DNA of 58,249 nt. Origin: an uncultured Oscillospiraceae bacterium. GTDB taxonomy: Bacteria; Bacillota; Clostridia; Oscillospirales; Oscillospiraceae. Of the stretch, positions 31,469 to 39,705 are shown piece after piece. The notes beneath the pieces were generated by a model that did no database searches, was not told where the DNA came from, and saw nothing but the letters and a program-made list of their open reading frames with translations. The stretch's first letter is position 1, and each line of letters starts with the position of its first letter. The position numbers and the translations under genes were made by a program. The stretch covers positions 1 to 58,249 of the forward strand of contig CAKUPH010000003.1 in assembly GCA_934675115.1 (NCBI GenBank), written 5' to 3'.

Positions 31469-32866
31469 TCAGCCGCCGAAGGGCCAGCCGTAGCCGCTGC
31501 CGCCGTTCCCATTGCCATTTCCGTAGCCATAGCCGTAACCGTAGCCGTTCTGGCTGTTGTCGGTGGTGCCGGAATTGGCGGTGGTGCTGGCAGTCTGCTC
31601 GTCAAAGGTGATGTTCACCGTCAGGTATTCGCCGGAGCGATAGATGGTCAGGGTGGTGCTCTCACCGGCCTTAAACTGATTCTTGGCAGAGGACAGCTCG
31701 CTGACGGAGGTGACCTCGGTATCGCCCAGCTTGGTGATGATGTCGCCCTGCTTCAGGCCGGCGGCCTCGGCGCAGGAGCCGGACTCCACGGAGTTGACAT
31801 ACACACCGGCGGGCCAGCCGAAGGTGCTCTGGTACTGCTCGGTGATGCTGGCCACCGTAATGCCCATGGAGGGCCGTCCGGTGACGTAGCCGTACTGCAT
31901 GTAGTCGGTGATGATGTCGATGACGTCGTTGATTGGGATGGCGAAGCCCATGCCCTCAATGGTGGCCTCGGAGCTGGACGTGCTGCCGTTGTTGGACAGC
32001 TTGGCGGAGGTGATGCCCACCACGCGGCCGTACTGGTCGAACAGGGGGCCGCCGGAGTTGCCGTTGTTGATGGTGCAGTCGGTCTGGATCATGTTCATCA
32101 CGGTGCCGTCGCTCATGGTGACGGAGCGGCCGGTGGCAGACACGGTGCCGGAGGTCTGAGAGAAGGAGTAGGAGCCGAGAGCGTTGCCGATGGTGGAGAC
32201 GGTCTCGCCCACCACAAGGCTGTCGGAGTCGCCCAGCACCACGGGCTTCAGGCCGGTGACGCCGTTGACCTTCAGCACGGCCACGTCGTTGAGCTCCTCG
32301 CCGCCGATGAGGGTGGCGTCATAGCTCTCGCCGTTGTTCAGGGTGACCTTGATGGAGTTGGCCCCGTCGATAACGTGGTAGTTGGTGACGATGTAGCCAT
32401 CCTCACTGATGATGAAGCCGGAGCCCGCGCCGCTGGCCTCATACTGGTAGAAGCCCTGCTGCACCGTGGCCGTCACGTTGACGCACACGCAGGAGTCGGC
32501 GTAGGAGGCGTAGATCTCGCTGAGGCTCATCTCCTTGATGCCGTCGGCGGTGGAGACGCTCACCGTGGTGGTGGGGGTCTTGTTCTGGTAGATGGTGCTC
32601 ACGGTGTTGGAATTGCCGCTGCCGGACGCCGCGGAGTAGATGGCCGCGCCGCCCACGCCCGCGCCGCCGCCAACCAGCGCACAGCACAGAACCAGTGCCG
32701 CAACCTTCCCGGCGGTGCGATGGCTCTTATGGGCCTTCTTGGGCTGCTCCGGCTGGGGCGCGGAGGGCTGGGGGTTATTGTTGTAGCTGTAATGGTAAGT
32801 GGTGCTGTCGCTGTCCCAGTTGGCGGGGCCGTTGTTCATGTTGTTATCGTTATCATAAGGATACAT
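31469..32866 (-). CDS. HtrA/DegP-type membrane-anchored serine protease with Gly/Tyr-rich tail
   Basis: This 465-aa protein has a cytoplasmic Asn/Pro-rich N-terminus (about 1-55), one transmembrane anchor (VAALVLCCALVGGGAGVGGA, about 59-78), and a trypsin-like domain with the triad in TNYHVID, NDVAVLKV and GNSGGPL. A PDZ domain follows (GVYVNSVESGSCAEAAGL, about 355-372). After residue 440 there is an unusual tail of YG and NG dipeptides ending GYGWPFGG. It should degrade misfolded proteins outside the membrane. The start is the ATG at 32866, 8 nt after AAGGAG. It is monocistronic. Confidence 0.92.
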   Translation of the reverse strand: MYPYDNDNNMNNGPANWDSDSTTYHYSYNNNPQPSAPQPEQPKKAHKSHRTAGKVAALVLCCALVGGGAGVGGAAIYSAASGSGNSNTVSTIYQNKTPTTTVSVSTADGIKEMSLSEIYASYADSCVCVNVTATVQQGFYQYEASGAGSGFIISEDGYIVTNYHVIDGANSIKVTLNNGESYDATLIGGEELNDVAVLKVNGVTGLKPVVLGDSDSLVVGETVSTIGNALGSYSFSQTSGTVSATGRSVTMSDGTVMNMIQTDCTINNGNSGGPLFDQYGRVVGITSAKLSNNGSTSSSEATIEGMGFAIPINDVIDIITDYMQYGYVTGRPSMGITVASITEQYQSTFGWPAGVYVNSVESGSCAEAAGLKQGDIITKLGDTEVTSVSELSSAKNQFKAGESTTLTIYRSGEYLTVNITFDEQTASTTANSGTTDNSQNGYGYGYGYGNGNGNGGSGYGWPFGG

Positions 32867-32970
32867 AACCGTCACTCCTTTTTTGTTCTGAACATAAGGT
32901 ACCGCGAAATTATGTCCAGAATGTGAAATCAAACCGAATTGATTATAAACTTAGGCTGAAACTTTTCTGA

Positions 32971-33015
32971 AAAAGTGATCTCCCGGCGCAAAAACGCCGG
33001 GAGATCGTTGTTTTT
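32971..33015. terminator. Terminator after the YtvI-like permease gene
   Basis: GATCTCCCGGCG (32977-32988), loop CAAAAA, CGCCGGGAGATC (32995-33006), flanked by A5 and T6. It ends the permease transcript, and its minus-strand T-run lies 30 bp before the HtrA promoter region. Confidence 0.9.
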
Positions 33016-34218
33016 TCACTGTTTCTGGTCACCGGAGCCGTCCGCTCCGCCGCCGCTCTCCGGGGGGCGGCCCTCCCGCAGGAGGGCGGCCACGTCCAGC
33101 GCCGCCAGACGGATGTCCCACACCACCGGCCGGAAGATGCCCAGCTTGGTCAGGTTGATGCACACCAGCAGGAGCAGCGGGCCAACTACCATGCCCAGCA
33201 CGCCGCCCACCTTCATGCCCACGTAAATGCCGATGAGGGACAGGATGGGGGACAGGCCCATCTGACCGCTGAGCACCTTGGGCTCCGCCAGACGGCGGAA
33301 CAGGGCCACGACGCCCCAGATGACCACGAAACCGACAGCGTGACGGTAGTTGCCCAGAATGAGGTCGATCACCGCCCACGGCACCATGGCAGTGCCGGAG
33401 CCGATGATGGGAATAAAGTCCATGACCGCCAGCACGAAGGCCAGCACCAGCCCGTAGGGCTGCCGCGTCAGCAGGAAGCCCGCCAGCAGGATGAGGAACA
33501 CGCCCAGACTCAGCAGCAGCTCCCCCTTCAGGTAGCCGCCGAAGGCCTCCATGAAGATCCGGCGCACCTCGCCGCAGAAGGCCCGCATATTGCCCGGGAT
33601 CTGCTCGGTGACCAGACCGCGCAGCCGGGGGTAGTCGCTGGTAATGAAGTAGCTGCCCATGAGGAACACCACCGTGGCCACCGCGAAGCCCGGAAGGCCG
33701 GACAGCATCCCCGTGGCCCGGCCCGCCGCCGCCGAAATGTAGCCGGACAGGTCAAGGCCGCCGATCCACTCCGCCAGCTTCGCCGCCAGCTCCTCGCCGG
33801 TGGCCGCCGGCCCCGCGGGGAGCATCCCGCTGAGTCCGTGGAGCCATTCGCCCACATTGTCGATGGTGTTCAGCACGCTGTTCAGGATGGGCCGCCAGTT
33901 TTCAAACAGGGAAATGACCTGCACCACCAGCGCGTGGCCCAGCGCGTACAGCAGCCCGCCGATGCAGCCGAATACCAGCAGCAATAAAATAAGGGAAATG
34001 GCCTTCCGGGACAGGGGCAGCTTCTTTTTCAGCCACCGCACCAGCGGATTGAGCAGCCATGCCAGGATCAGCGCCAGCACAAAGGGCATCATCAGCGACA
34101 CCAGCGGCGCGACCACGAACACCAGCAGCAGGACAGCGCCCACCGCCAGCGCCGCCCGGATGCCCAGCCGCACCCACAGCCGCCCACGCTGGGACCATGT
34201 CAGCAGATCGGTATCCAC
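33016..34218 (-). CDS. AI-2E/YtvI-family membrane permease
   Basis: This 400-aa protein has about eight transmembrane segments, with a cytosolic amphipathic region (about 110-190) and the family signature FIPIIGSGTAMVPWA followed by GLSPILSLIGIYVG. Members are called AI-2E transporters or YtvI sporulation proteins; several act as sodium/proton antiporters or have no known substrate. The C-terminus is a short Gly/Asp tail. The start is a GTG at 34218 with GGAGGG 6 nt upstream. It is divergent from an ABC exporter with which it shares a -35 hexamer. Confidence 0.88.
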   Translation of the reverse strand: MDTDLLTWSQRGRLWVRLGIRAALAVGAVLLLVFVVAPLVSLMMPFVLALILAWLLNPLVRWLKKKLPLSRKAISLILLLLVFGCIGGLLYALGHALVVQVISLFENWRPILNSVLNTIDNVGEWLHGLSGMLPAGPAATGEELAAKLAEWIGGLDLSGYISAAAGRATGMLSGLPGFAVATVVFLMGSYFITSDYPRLRGLVTEQIPGNMRAFCGEVRRIFMEAFGGYLKGELLLSLGVFLILLAGFLLTRQPYGLVLAFVLAVMDFIPIIGSGTAMVPWAVIDLILGNYRHAVGFVVIWGVVALFRRLAEPKVLSGQMGLSPILSLIGIYVGMKVGGVLGMVVGPLLLLVCINLTKLGIFRPVVWDIRLAALDVAALLREGRPPESGGGADGSGDQKQ

Positions 34219-34250
34219 AGCGTTCCCTCCTTTTGTTCCTCGTTTGCCTT

Positions 34251-34279
34251 ATTATATGCCCCCGGGCCGCCGTTGACAA
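34251..34279 (-). promoter_or_regulatory. Permease gene promoter
   Basis: Minus strand TTGTCA (34279-34274), 17 bp, TATAAT (34256-34251). The -35 hexamer overlaps, by five of six bases, the -35 of the divergent ABC promoter. Confidence 0.75.
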
Positions 34280-34301
34280 GTCCGGGTTTCCTTCGTATAC
34301 T
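34273..34301 (+). promoter_or_regulatory. ABC exporter promoter
   Basis: TTGACA (34273-34278), 17 bp, TATACT (34296-34301). Confidence 0.8.
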
Positions 34302-34343
34302 ATACATCATGACTATGAATTAAAAAAAGGAGCTCTGACCGAC

Positions 34344-36092
34344 ATGCAGCAAGACCGTTTCCAGCGGGGATACGTCCCCATATTTCTCTCCTATTATAAG
34401 CCTCATCTGAAGCTGTTTATCCTCGATATGTGCTGCGCCCTTGGCATCGCGCTGGTGGATCTGGCCTTTCCCTATGTCTCCCGGCTGTCCATGCAGTCCC
34501 TGCTGCCCAGCGGCCTGTTCGGGACGTTTTTCGCCGTCATGGGCATCCTGCTGGGGGCCTATGCCCTCCGGGCCGGGATGCACTTTATCGTCACCTACTT
34601 CGGCCACATGATGGGCGTGCTCATCGAGGCGGACATCCGCCGGGACCTGTTCCAGCACATGCAGGATCTGTCCTTCTCCTTCTATGACAAGAACCGCACC
34701 GGTCAGCTCATGAGCCGGGCCACCAACGACCTCTTTGAGATCACCGAGCTTGCCCACCACGGGCCGGAGGATCTGTTCATCTCGCTGGTCACCCTCATTG
34801 GTGCCTTCTGCCTGATGTGCACCATCCAGTGGCGGCTGGCCCTCATCGTGTTCGCGGTGGTGCCGGTGTTCGTGATCTTCACCGTCATTCAGCGGCGGCG
34901 GATGATGAGGGCCTCCGTTCAGGTCAAGCAGAACATGGCGGGCATCAACGGCCAGCTGGAGTCCTCCATCTCCGGCATGCGCACCGCCAAGGCCTTCGCC
35001 AACGAGGATCAGGAAAATGAGAAGTTCCGTACCTCCAACGACCAGTTCAAGGGGGCCAAGCGGGGCTACTACAAGGCCATGGCCATCTACAATGCCGGGC
35101 TGGAATTCGCCCTGCCGGTGATGAACGTGCTGACCATCGCCGCGGGCGGTTATTTCATCATGAAGGGCCAGATGGACTATATCGACCTTGTGACCTTCGC
35201 CCTGTATATCTCCACCTTCCTCACCCCGGTGCGCAAGCTGGCCGCCTTTGTGGAGCAGTTCCTCAACGGCATGGCGGGCTTCAAGCGCTTTGTGGAACTC
35301 ATGCGGGTGCAGCCCGAGGTGGCCGACGCCCCCGGCGCGAAGGTCATGCCCGCCGCGAAGGGCGACATCGACATTGACGACGTGTCTTTCTCCTACGACG
35401 GCGGCGAGACGGTGCTGGATCACATCTCCATCCACATCCCTCAGGGGGAGACGGTGGCGGTGGTGGGCCCCTCCGGCGGCGGCAAGTCCACCCTGTGCCA
35501 GCTCATCCCGCGTTTTTACGACGTCACCGGCGGCCGCATTCGCGTGGACGGGCAGGACGTGCGCTCCGTCACCCAGCACTCCCTCCGGCAGAACATCGGC
35601 ATCGTCCAGCAGGACGTGTTTCTCTTCGCCGGCACCATTTTTGACAACATCCGCTACGGCCGGCCCGACGCCACCGAGGCCGAGATCGTGGAGGCCGCAA
35701 AGCGGGCCGAGATCTACAACGACATCATGGAAATGCCCGACGGCTTCCAGACGCAGGTGGGCGAACGGGGCGTCATGCTCTCCGGCGGCCAGAAGCAGCG
35801 CATTTCCATCGCCCGCATTTTCCTGAAAAATCCCCCCATCCTCATTCTGGACGAGGCCACCTCCGCGCTGGACTCCGTCACCGAGGCCCGGATCCAGTCC
35901 GCCTTTGACGAGCTGACAAAGGGCCGCACCACCCTCATCATCGCCCACCGGCTGTCCACCATCCGGAACGCCCACCGCATCATCGTGGTGGATGACAACC
36001 GCATCGTGGAGGAGGGCACCCATGAGGAGCTGCTCCGCAGCGGCGGCGAGTACGCCAGCCTTTACAACGCCCAGAAAAGCGTGAGCGTATGA
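34344..36092 (+). CDS. ABC exporter, fused permease and ATPase (MsbA/BmrA type)
   Basis: This 582-aa half-transporter should act as a dimer. It has six transmembrane helices in residues 1-315 and an ATPase domain with Walker A VGPSGGGKST (about 374-383), Q-loop IGIVQQDVFLF, signature LSGGQKQR (about 476-483), Walker B ILILDEATSALD and H-loop IAHRLST. All catalytic residues are present. Such exporters move lipids, drugs or peptides; the substrate is not readable. A GGAGC site lies 12 nt before the ATG at 34344. Its stop overlaps the ylmH start by 4 nt. Confidence 0.93.
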   Translation: MQQDRFQRGYVPIFLSYYKPHLKLFILDMCCALGIALVDLAFPYVSRLSMQSLLPSGLFGTFFAVMGILLGAYALRAGMHFIVTYFGHMMGVLIEADIRRDLFQHMQDLSFSFYDKNRTGQLMSRATNDLFEITELAHHGPEDLFISLVTLIGAFCLMCTIQWRLALIVFAVVPVFVIFTVIQRRRMMRASVQVKQNMAGINGQLESSISGMRTAKAFANEDQENEKFRTSNDQFKGAKRGYYKAMAIYNAGLEFALPVMNVLTIAAGGYFIMKGQMDYIDLVTFALYISTFLTPVRKLAAFVEQFLNGMAGFKRFVELMRVQPEVADAPGAKVMPAAKGDIDIDDVSFSYDGGETVLDHISIHIPQGETVAVVGPSGGGKSTLCQLIPRFYDVTGGRIRVDGQDVRSVTQHSLRQNIGIVQQDVFLFAGTIFDNIRYGRPDATEAEIVEAAKRAEIYNDIMEMPDGFQTQVGERGVMLSGGQKQRISIARIFLKNPPILILDEATSALDSVTEARIQSAFDELTKGRTTLIIAHRLSTIRNAHRIIVVDDNRIVEEGTHEELLRSGGEYASLYNAQKSVSV

Positions 36093-36886
36093 ACAAAACA
36101 GAGCTTTTGAACAAATTCTCCAAGGACCCGGAGGAGCGCATGGCGCTGGCCCGGGTGCTGGACCAGCTGGAGCGCACGGAGCAGCGCTCCATCCCCTGCG
36201 CCACCCAGTTCCTCACCCCCGCCCAGCGGGCGGCGGCGGAACCGCTGCTCAACGCCTGCGGCCATCCGAAGCACTTCTTTTTCGGCGGCTATGAGGGGGC
36301 TGAGCGCACGGTGTGCGTCTTTCTCCCCGACTGGCTGGAGCCGGAGGACTTCGTGTCCGGCGATGACCTGCCGCTGGGGGCGGTGGAGGCCGCCTTCCCC
36401 GCCGGGGCCAGCCTGACCCACCGGGATATTCTGGGCGGGCTTATGGGCACGGGGTTGACACGGGAGAAGATCGGCGATATTCTGGTGCTGGACGGCCGGG
36501 CGCAGATCGTCGCCCTCACCGAGGCCGTCCCCATCATCCTGTCCCAGTTCGATCAGGCCGGGCGGTATCGCCTGCGGCTCCGGGCGCTGGCCGTCAGCGA
36601 CCTCACCCCCGCGCCGGTGCAGGTGAAGCTGGTGCACGACACCGTGGCCACCCTCCGGCTGGACGCGGTGCTGTCCTCCGGCTTTTCCATCGCCCGGGGC
36701 AAGGCCGCCGACCTCATTTCCGGCGGCCGGGTGTCCGTCAACCACCGGGAGTGTACCAAGGCGGACAAGGCCGTGGCCGAGGGCGACGTGCTCACCTGCC
36801 GGGGACTGGGCAAGTGCATTCTGAAGACCGTGGGCGGCGCTTCCCGGAAGGGCCGCGTCATGATCGAGATCGAGAGGTATGTGTAA
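36089..36886 (+). CDS. ylmH: YlmH-family S4 RNA-binding protein
   Basis: This 265-aa protein has an N-terminal region of the YlmH family (FLTPAQRAAAEPLL, FFFGGYEGAERTVCVFLPDW) and a C-terminal S4 domain (about 185-245: RLDAVLSSGFSIARGKAADL then ISGGRVSVNHR). In Firmicutes YlmH is encoded near division genes and has been linked to rescue of stalled ribosomes. Here it lies instead between an ABC exporter (4-nt overlap) and a ynzC-like gene (overlap at the stop), so its context is unusual. Confidence 0.92.
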   Translation: MNKTELLNKFSKDPEERMALARVLDQLERTEQRSIPCATQFLTPAQRAAAEPLLNACGHPKHFFFGGYEGAERTVCVFLPDWLEPEDFVSGDDLPLGAVEAAFPAGASLTHRDILGGLMGTGLTREKIGDILVLDGRAQIVALTEAVPIILSQFDQAGRYRLRLRALAVSDLTPAPVQVKLVHDTVATLRLDAVLSSGFSIARGKAADLISGGRVSVNHRECTKADKAVAEGDVLTCRGLGKCILKTVGGASRKGRVMIEIERYV

Positions 36887-37092
36887 TGGATCAGAAAAAG
36901 ATCGACCGCATCAATGAATTCGCCCGCCGGGTGAAAGCGGGGGAGACCCTCACCGCCGAGGAACAGGCGGAGCGGGACGCCCTGCGGCGGGAGTATATCG
37001 CCAGCGTGAAGGAAAACCTGATGAGCCAGCTGGACAACACCTATCTGGTGGAGCCGGACGGCACTCAGCACAAGCTGCCCAAAAAAGAGTAA
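36886..37092 (+). CDS. YnzC/DUF896-family small protein
   Basis: This 68-aa helical protein has the DUF896 pattern KKIDRINEFARRVKAGE followed by LTAEEQAERDALRREYI and a short tail with a DNTYL(V)xPDG motif. Relatives in Bacillus (YnzC, YneA-associated) are small two-helix proteins with a proposed link to the SOS response. The ATG at 36886 overlaps the ylmH stop codon (TAATG), so translation is coupled. A terminator starts within the stop region. Confidence 0.88.
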   Translation: MDQKKIDRINEFARRVKAGETLTAEEQAERDALRREYIASVKENLMSQLDNTYLVEPDGTQHKLPKKE

Positions 37093-37130
37093 AAAAGTCG
37101 GCTGCCCGATGGGCAGCCGACTTTTTCGTT
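37092..37130. terminator. Bidirectional terminator
   Basis: AAAAAGTCGGCTGCCC (37092-37107), loop GAT, GGGCAGCCGACTTTTT (37111-37126): a 16-bp stem between convergent ynzC and GNAT genes. Confidence 0.93.
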
Positions 37131-37699
37131 TAGAGATATTTTTGGATGATCGCTTCTGTCTGCTCCGCCGGAATGTCCCGGAAGGAGCGCGGAGGCGCAG
37201 GGGACTGGTCGTAGGGAGCGATGGCCTTCTCGAACCAGATCACGTCGTGCCACGCGCCGTCCTTGTAGCCGCTGCTGCGGAACACGCCCGCCACATCGAA
37301 CCCCAGCGCCTGCTGGAGCCGCTCGCTGCGGGGATTCGGCGAGGTCACGACGCTGTAAACCGTCCGGATGCCCTGAAGCCGCAGCAGCTCCATGAGCAGC
37401 AGGCACAGCTTTTTGCCCAGCCCCTTCGCCCGGCTGTCCCGGTCCAGATAGACGGACAGCTCCGCGTTCCACTGATAGGCCGCCCGCTCCATAGCCCGGT
37501 GGGCGTAGCCGTAGCCCACGATCTTCCCCCCGTCCTCGCACACGAGATAGGGATAATCCCGGGAAAATTCCCGGATGCGCCCCTCGAACTCCGCCCGGCT
37601 GGGCAGCTCATACTCGAAGGTGATGCTCGTGTCGATATACTGCCCATAAATGGCCAGAAGCGCCTCCGCGTCCTCCGGGTGCGCCAGTCTGATGTTCAT
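37130..37699 (-). CDS. GNAT-family N-acetyltransferase (phosphinothricin/methionine-sulfone type)
   Basis: This 189-aa protein is of the MddA/PAT-like subgroup. It starts MNIRLAHPEDAEALLAIYGQ; the acetyl-CoA site is LSVYLDRDSRAKGLGKKL (about 83-100, with the Q/RxxGxG/A pattern as RAKGLG), and the C-terminal segment GFDVAGVFRSSGYKDG is typical. It probably acetylates small amino compounds such as methionine sulfone analogues. It is separated from the cold-shock gene upstream by a hairpin, so it is probably transcribed separately or by read-through. Confidence 0.88.
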   Translation of the reverse strand: MNIRLAHPEDAEALLAIYGQYIDTSITFEYELPSRAEFEGRIREFSRDYPYLVCEDGGKIVGYGYAHRAMERAAYQWNAELSVYLDRDSRAKGLGKKLCLLLMELLRLQGIRTVYSVVTSPNPRSERLQQALGFDVAGVFRSSGYKDGAWHDVIWFEKAIAPYDQSPAPPRSFRDIPAEQTEAIIQKYL

Positions 37700-37730
37700 G
37701 CCGAACCGTCCTTTCCCGGCGTTTTACGCA

Positions 37731-37760
37731 AAGGGGCCGTCCCAGCCGGGACGGCCCCTT
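37731..37760 (-). terminator. Terminator after the cold-shock gene
   Basis: AAGGGGCCGTCCC (37731-37743) and GGGACGGCCCCTT (37748-37760) form a 13-bp stem. The T-run on the minus strand is short (TTT). Confidence 0.7.
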
Positions 37761-37779
37761 TTGATCGCAATGGATGAAA

Positions 37780-37995
37780 TTACTCGGCCTCGGCCACGAC
37801 GTTGGTGGCGCGGACGCCCTTGGCGCCGCGGGGATCGGGCTCGGTCTCGAAGGTGACCTTCTGGCCCTCAATGAGCTTCTTGTAGCCGTCGGCCACGATG
37901 GCGGAGAAGTGGACGAACACGTCCTCGGAGCCGTCGTCGGGAGTGATGAAGCCATAGCCCTTCTCGGCGTTGAACCATTTCACGATACCAGTCAT
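37780..37995 (-). CDS. Cold-shock protein (CSD fold)
   Basis: This 71-aa RNA chaperone has a single cold-shock domain with both RNA-binding motifs: RNP1 KGYGFITP (about 13-20) and RNP2 VFVHFSAI (about 27-34). It begins [15 protein letters not shown]. It is a monocistronic gene with a strong promoter and a roughly 110-nt leader that contains a stable hairpin, as expected of temperature-responsive csp messages. Ribosome site AGGAGGAA. Confidence 0.95.
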   Translation of the reverse strand: MTGIVKWFNAEKGYGFITPDDGSEDVFVHFSAIVADGYKKLIEGQKVTFETEPDPRGAKGVRATNVVAEAE

Positions 37996-38043
37996 TTGAA
38001 ATTCCTCCTGAATTTTAATTGCGGTTTTGAAGCAAAAAGAAAG

Positions 38044-38077
38044 TCCGCGCCTTTCTCATGTACGAAAGGGGCGGACC
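38044..38077 (-). promoter_or_regulatory. Hairpin in cold-shock mRNA leader
   Basis: GTCCGC-C-CCTTTC pairs with GAAAGG-C-GCGGAC across an 8-nt loop (12 pairs, one C-C mismatch) within the 5' leader, about 50-80 nt upstream of the start codon. It could be a thermosensing element (inference). Confidence 0.55.
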
Positions 38078-38108
38078 AATACAGTCATACATCAAAACAA
38101 CATTTTGT

Positions 38109-38137
38109 ATTGTATCAGTTCGCCCCGGTTTTGTCAA
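38109..38137 (-). promoter_or_regulatory. Cold-shock gene promoter
   Basis: Minus strand TTGACA (38137-38132), 17 bp, TACAAT (38114-38109). Confidence 0.82.
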
Positions 38138-38144
38138 GCCGAAT

Positions 38145-38912
38145 TCACGGGTTCAGCCGGAAAAACCGTTCGCCGTTTTCCCGCGTGATCCGGGCGCACT
38201 CCTCCACGGAAATGCCCTTGATCTCCGCCAGCTTTTCGCACACGTGGACCACATAGCCCGGGTCGTTCCGCTTGCCCCGGTGGGGGACGGGGGCCATGTA
38301 CGGGCTGTCCGTCTCGATCATCAGATGCTCGATGGGAATGGCCGCCGCCGTCTCCACCGCCTTCCGGGCGTTTTTGTAGGTGAGCACCCCGGTGAAAGAG
38401 ATCATCCAGCCCAGCTTCACCAGCTCCCGGGCCATCTCCGTGCTGCCCGCGTAGCAGTGGAACACGCCGTGGACCCGCGGGAACTCCTTCACGATGGAAA
38501 GGCTGTCGCCGTGGGCCTCCCGGTCGTGGACGATGACCGGCAGATCCAGCTCCGCCGCCAGCGCCATCTGGTCCCGGAACACCTTCTGCTGAAGCTCCCG
38601 GGACGGATTTTCCGCCCAGTAGTAGTCAAGGCCGATCTCGCCGATGGCCACCACCTTAGGCAGCGCCGCCAGACGGCGCACCTCGTCCAGATCGCTCTCC
38701 CGGTACCCGGTGCACTCCTCCGGGTGGATGCCCGCGGCGGCGTAAATAAACGGATACCGCTCCGCCAGCGCCGCCGCCTTCCGGCTGGACGGCAGGTCGC
38801 AGCCCGGGTCCACCACCAGACCGATCCCCCGGCCCGGCAGACCGGCAATGACCTCGTCCCGGTCGGCGTCAAACTGCTCCGCGTCCAGATGGGCGTGGGT
38901 GTCAAACAGCAT
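38145..38912 (-). CDS. tatD: TatD-family metal-dependent deoxyribonuclease
   Basis: This 255-aa TIM-barrel hydrolase has metal ligands in FDTHAHLD (residues 3-10), AIGEIGLDYY (Glu), VIVHDREAH, FHCYAGS and IETDSPYMAP near residue 200. TatD proteins are 3'-5' DNA exonucleases involved in repair. The start is the ATG at 38912 with AAGGAGG upstream; the reading frame extends upstream across the preceding terminator, so the longer form is unlikely. It follows metG and a lipoprotein gene; metG-tatD order is common in Firmicutes. Confidence 0.95.
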   Translation of the reverse strand: MLFDTHAHLDAEQFDADRDEVIAGLPGRGIGLVVDPGCDLPSSRKAAALAERYPFIYAAAGIHPEECTGYRESDLDEVRRLAALPKVVAIGEIGLDYYWAENPSRELQQKVFRDQMALAAELDLPVIVHDREAHGDSLSIVKEFPRVHGVFHCYAGSTEMARELVKLGWMISFTGVLTYKNARKAVETAAAIPIEHLMIETDSPYMAPVPHRGKRNDPGYVVHVCEKLAEIKGISVEECARITRENGERFFRLNP

Positions 38913-38955
38913 AAAGCTCCCTCCTTGGGTCTGCGGCCGGATGGCCGCGTCTGTG

Positions 38956-38985
38956 CGGAAAAAGGGCGGCTGTCCGCCGCCCTTT
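38956..38985 (-). terminator. Terminator after the lipoprotein gene
   Basis: AAAGGGCGGC (38961-38970) pairs with GCCGCCCTTT (38976-38985), and on the minus strand TT TTCC follows. Weak to moderate. Confidence 0.6.
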
Positions 38986-38989
38986 CCCA

Positions 38990-39631
38990 TTATTTCGTTT
39001 CATCCGCGCTGAAGTAGACAAAGAACACGTCGCCGTACTCCCCGTCGTCCGTGTCTCCCTCGGGCTCGAAGATCTCCATAAACGCGATGGAATACTCCGA
39101 GCTGGCCTCGGGCACGGCGTACAGCAGAATACCGGTGCGCTCCTCGTCCACCCCCAGCTCCCACTCGGCGGGCAGCTGACGGTCGGACAGGGAGACCCAC
39201 TCCGTATCGCCGTTTTCCTTGGTGACGGTGTCGGCCAGAGGATAGTCATAGGCGTCGTCCGGGTCCTCGTCCTCCGCCGCGTCCCACTGGATCTGGAAGT
39301 CCAGCAGGCTCATGGGCTGGGTCACGCCGGTGGCGTTTTTGATGGTCACCTCGGCGGCGACGAACTTGTATCCCTCGGGGGGGACCAGCCCGTCAAAGGT
39401 CGTGCCGGTATACGCGCTGTTGATGGTAAAGTCAAGGAAATAGGTATGCATGGTATCGCCGATGAAGCCCTCGGCGTAACCGTCCTCCGCGTAGCCCGCG
39501 CCGGAGCCCTCGTTGTTGGCGGTCACGCTGCCTCCGGCGTTCTGCGCCACCTCGTCAAGGCTCTTGGGCATACAGCCCGCCATGGAGGCGGCGGCGATCA
39601 CGGACAGGATCAGAACAAACAGCTTTTTCAA
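38990..39631 (-). CDS. Putative lipoprotein
   Basis: This 213-aa protein has a lipoprotein signal peptide MKKLFVLILSVIAAASMAGC with the lipobox ASMAGC, so it should be anchored to the outer face of the membrane at Cys20. A low-complexity Gly/Ala/Glu linker follows (about 25-55). The remainder is an acidic beta-rich domain with a pattern like DUF4352-type Ig-fold extracellular domains (EGYKFVAAEVTIKNATG). No enzyme motif is visible. Its neighbours are metG and tatD, which give no functional hint. Confidence 0.75.
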   Translation of the reverse strand: MKKLFVLILSVIAAASMAGCMPKSLDEVAQNAGGSVTANNEGSGAGYAEDGYAEGFIGDTMHTYFLDFTINSAYTGTTFDGLVPPEGYKFVAAEVTIKNATGVTQPMSLLDFQIQWDAAEDEDPDDAYDYPLADTVTKENGDTEWVSLSDRQLPAEWELGVDEERTGILLYAVPEASSEYSIAFMEIFEPEGDTDDGEYGDVFFVYFSADETK

Positions 39632-39705
39632 ACCTCAGCACCTCTCAATTTTGAAGGGTTCGGGGGTGTCCGGGCCCGCCGCTCCTCCGGCGGGCGCGGG
39701 GGCGC

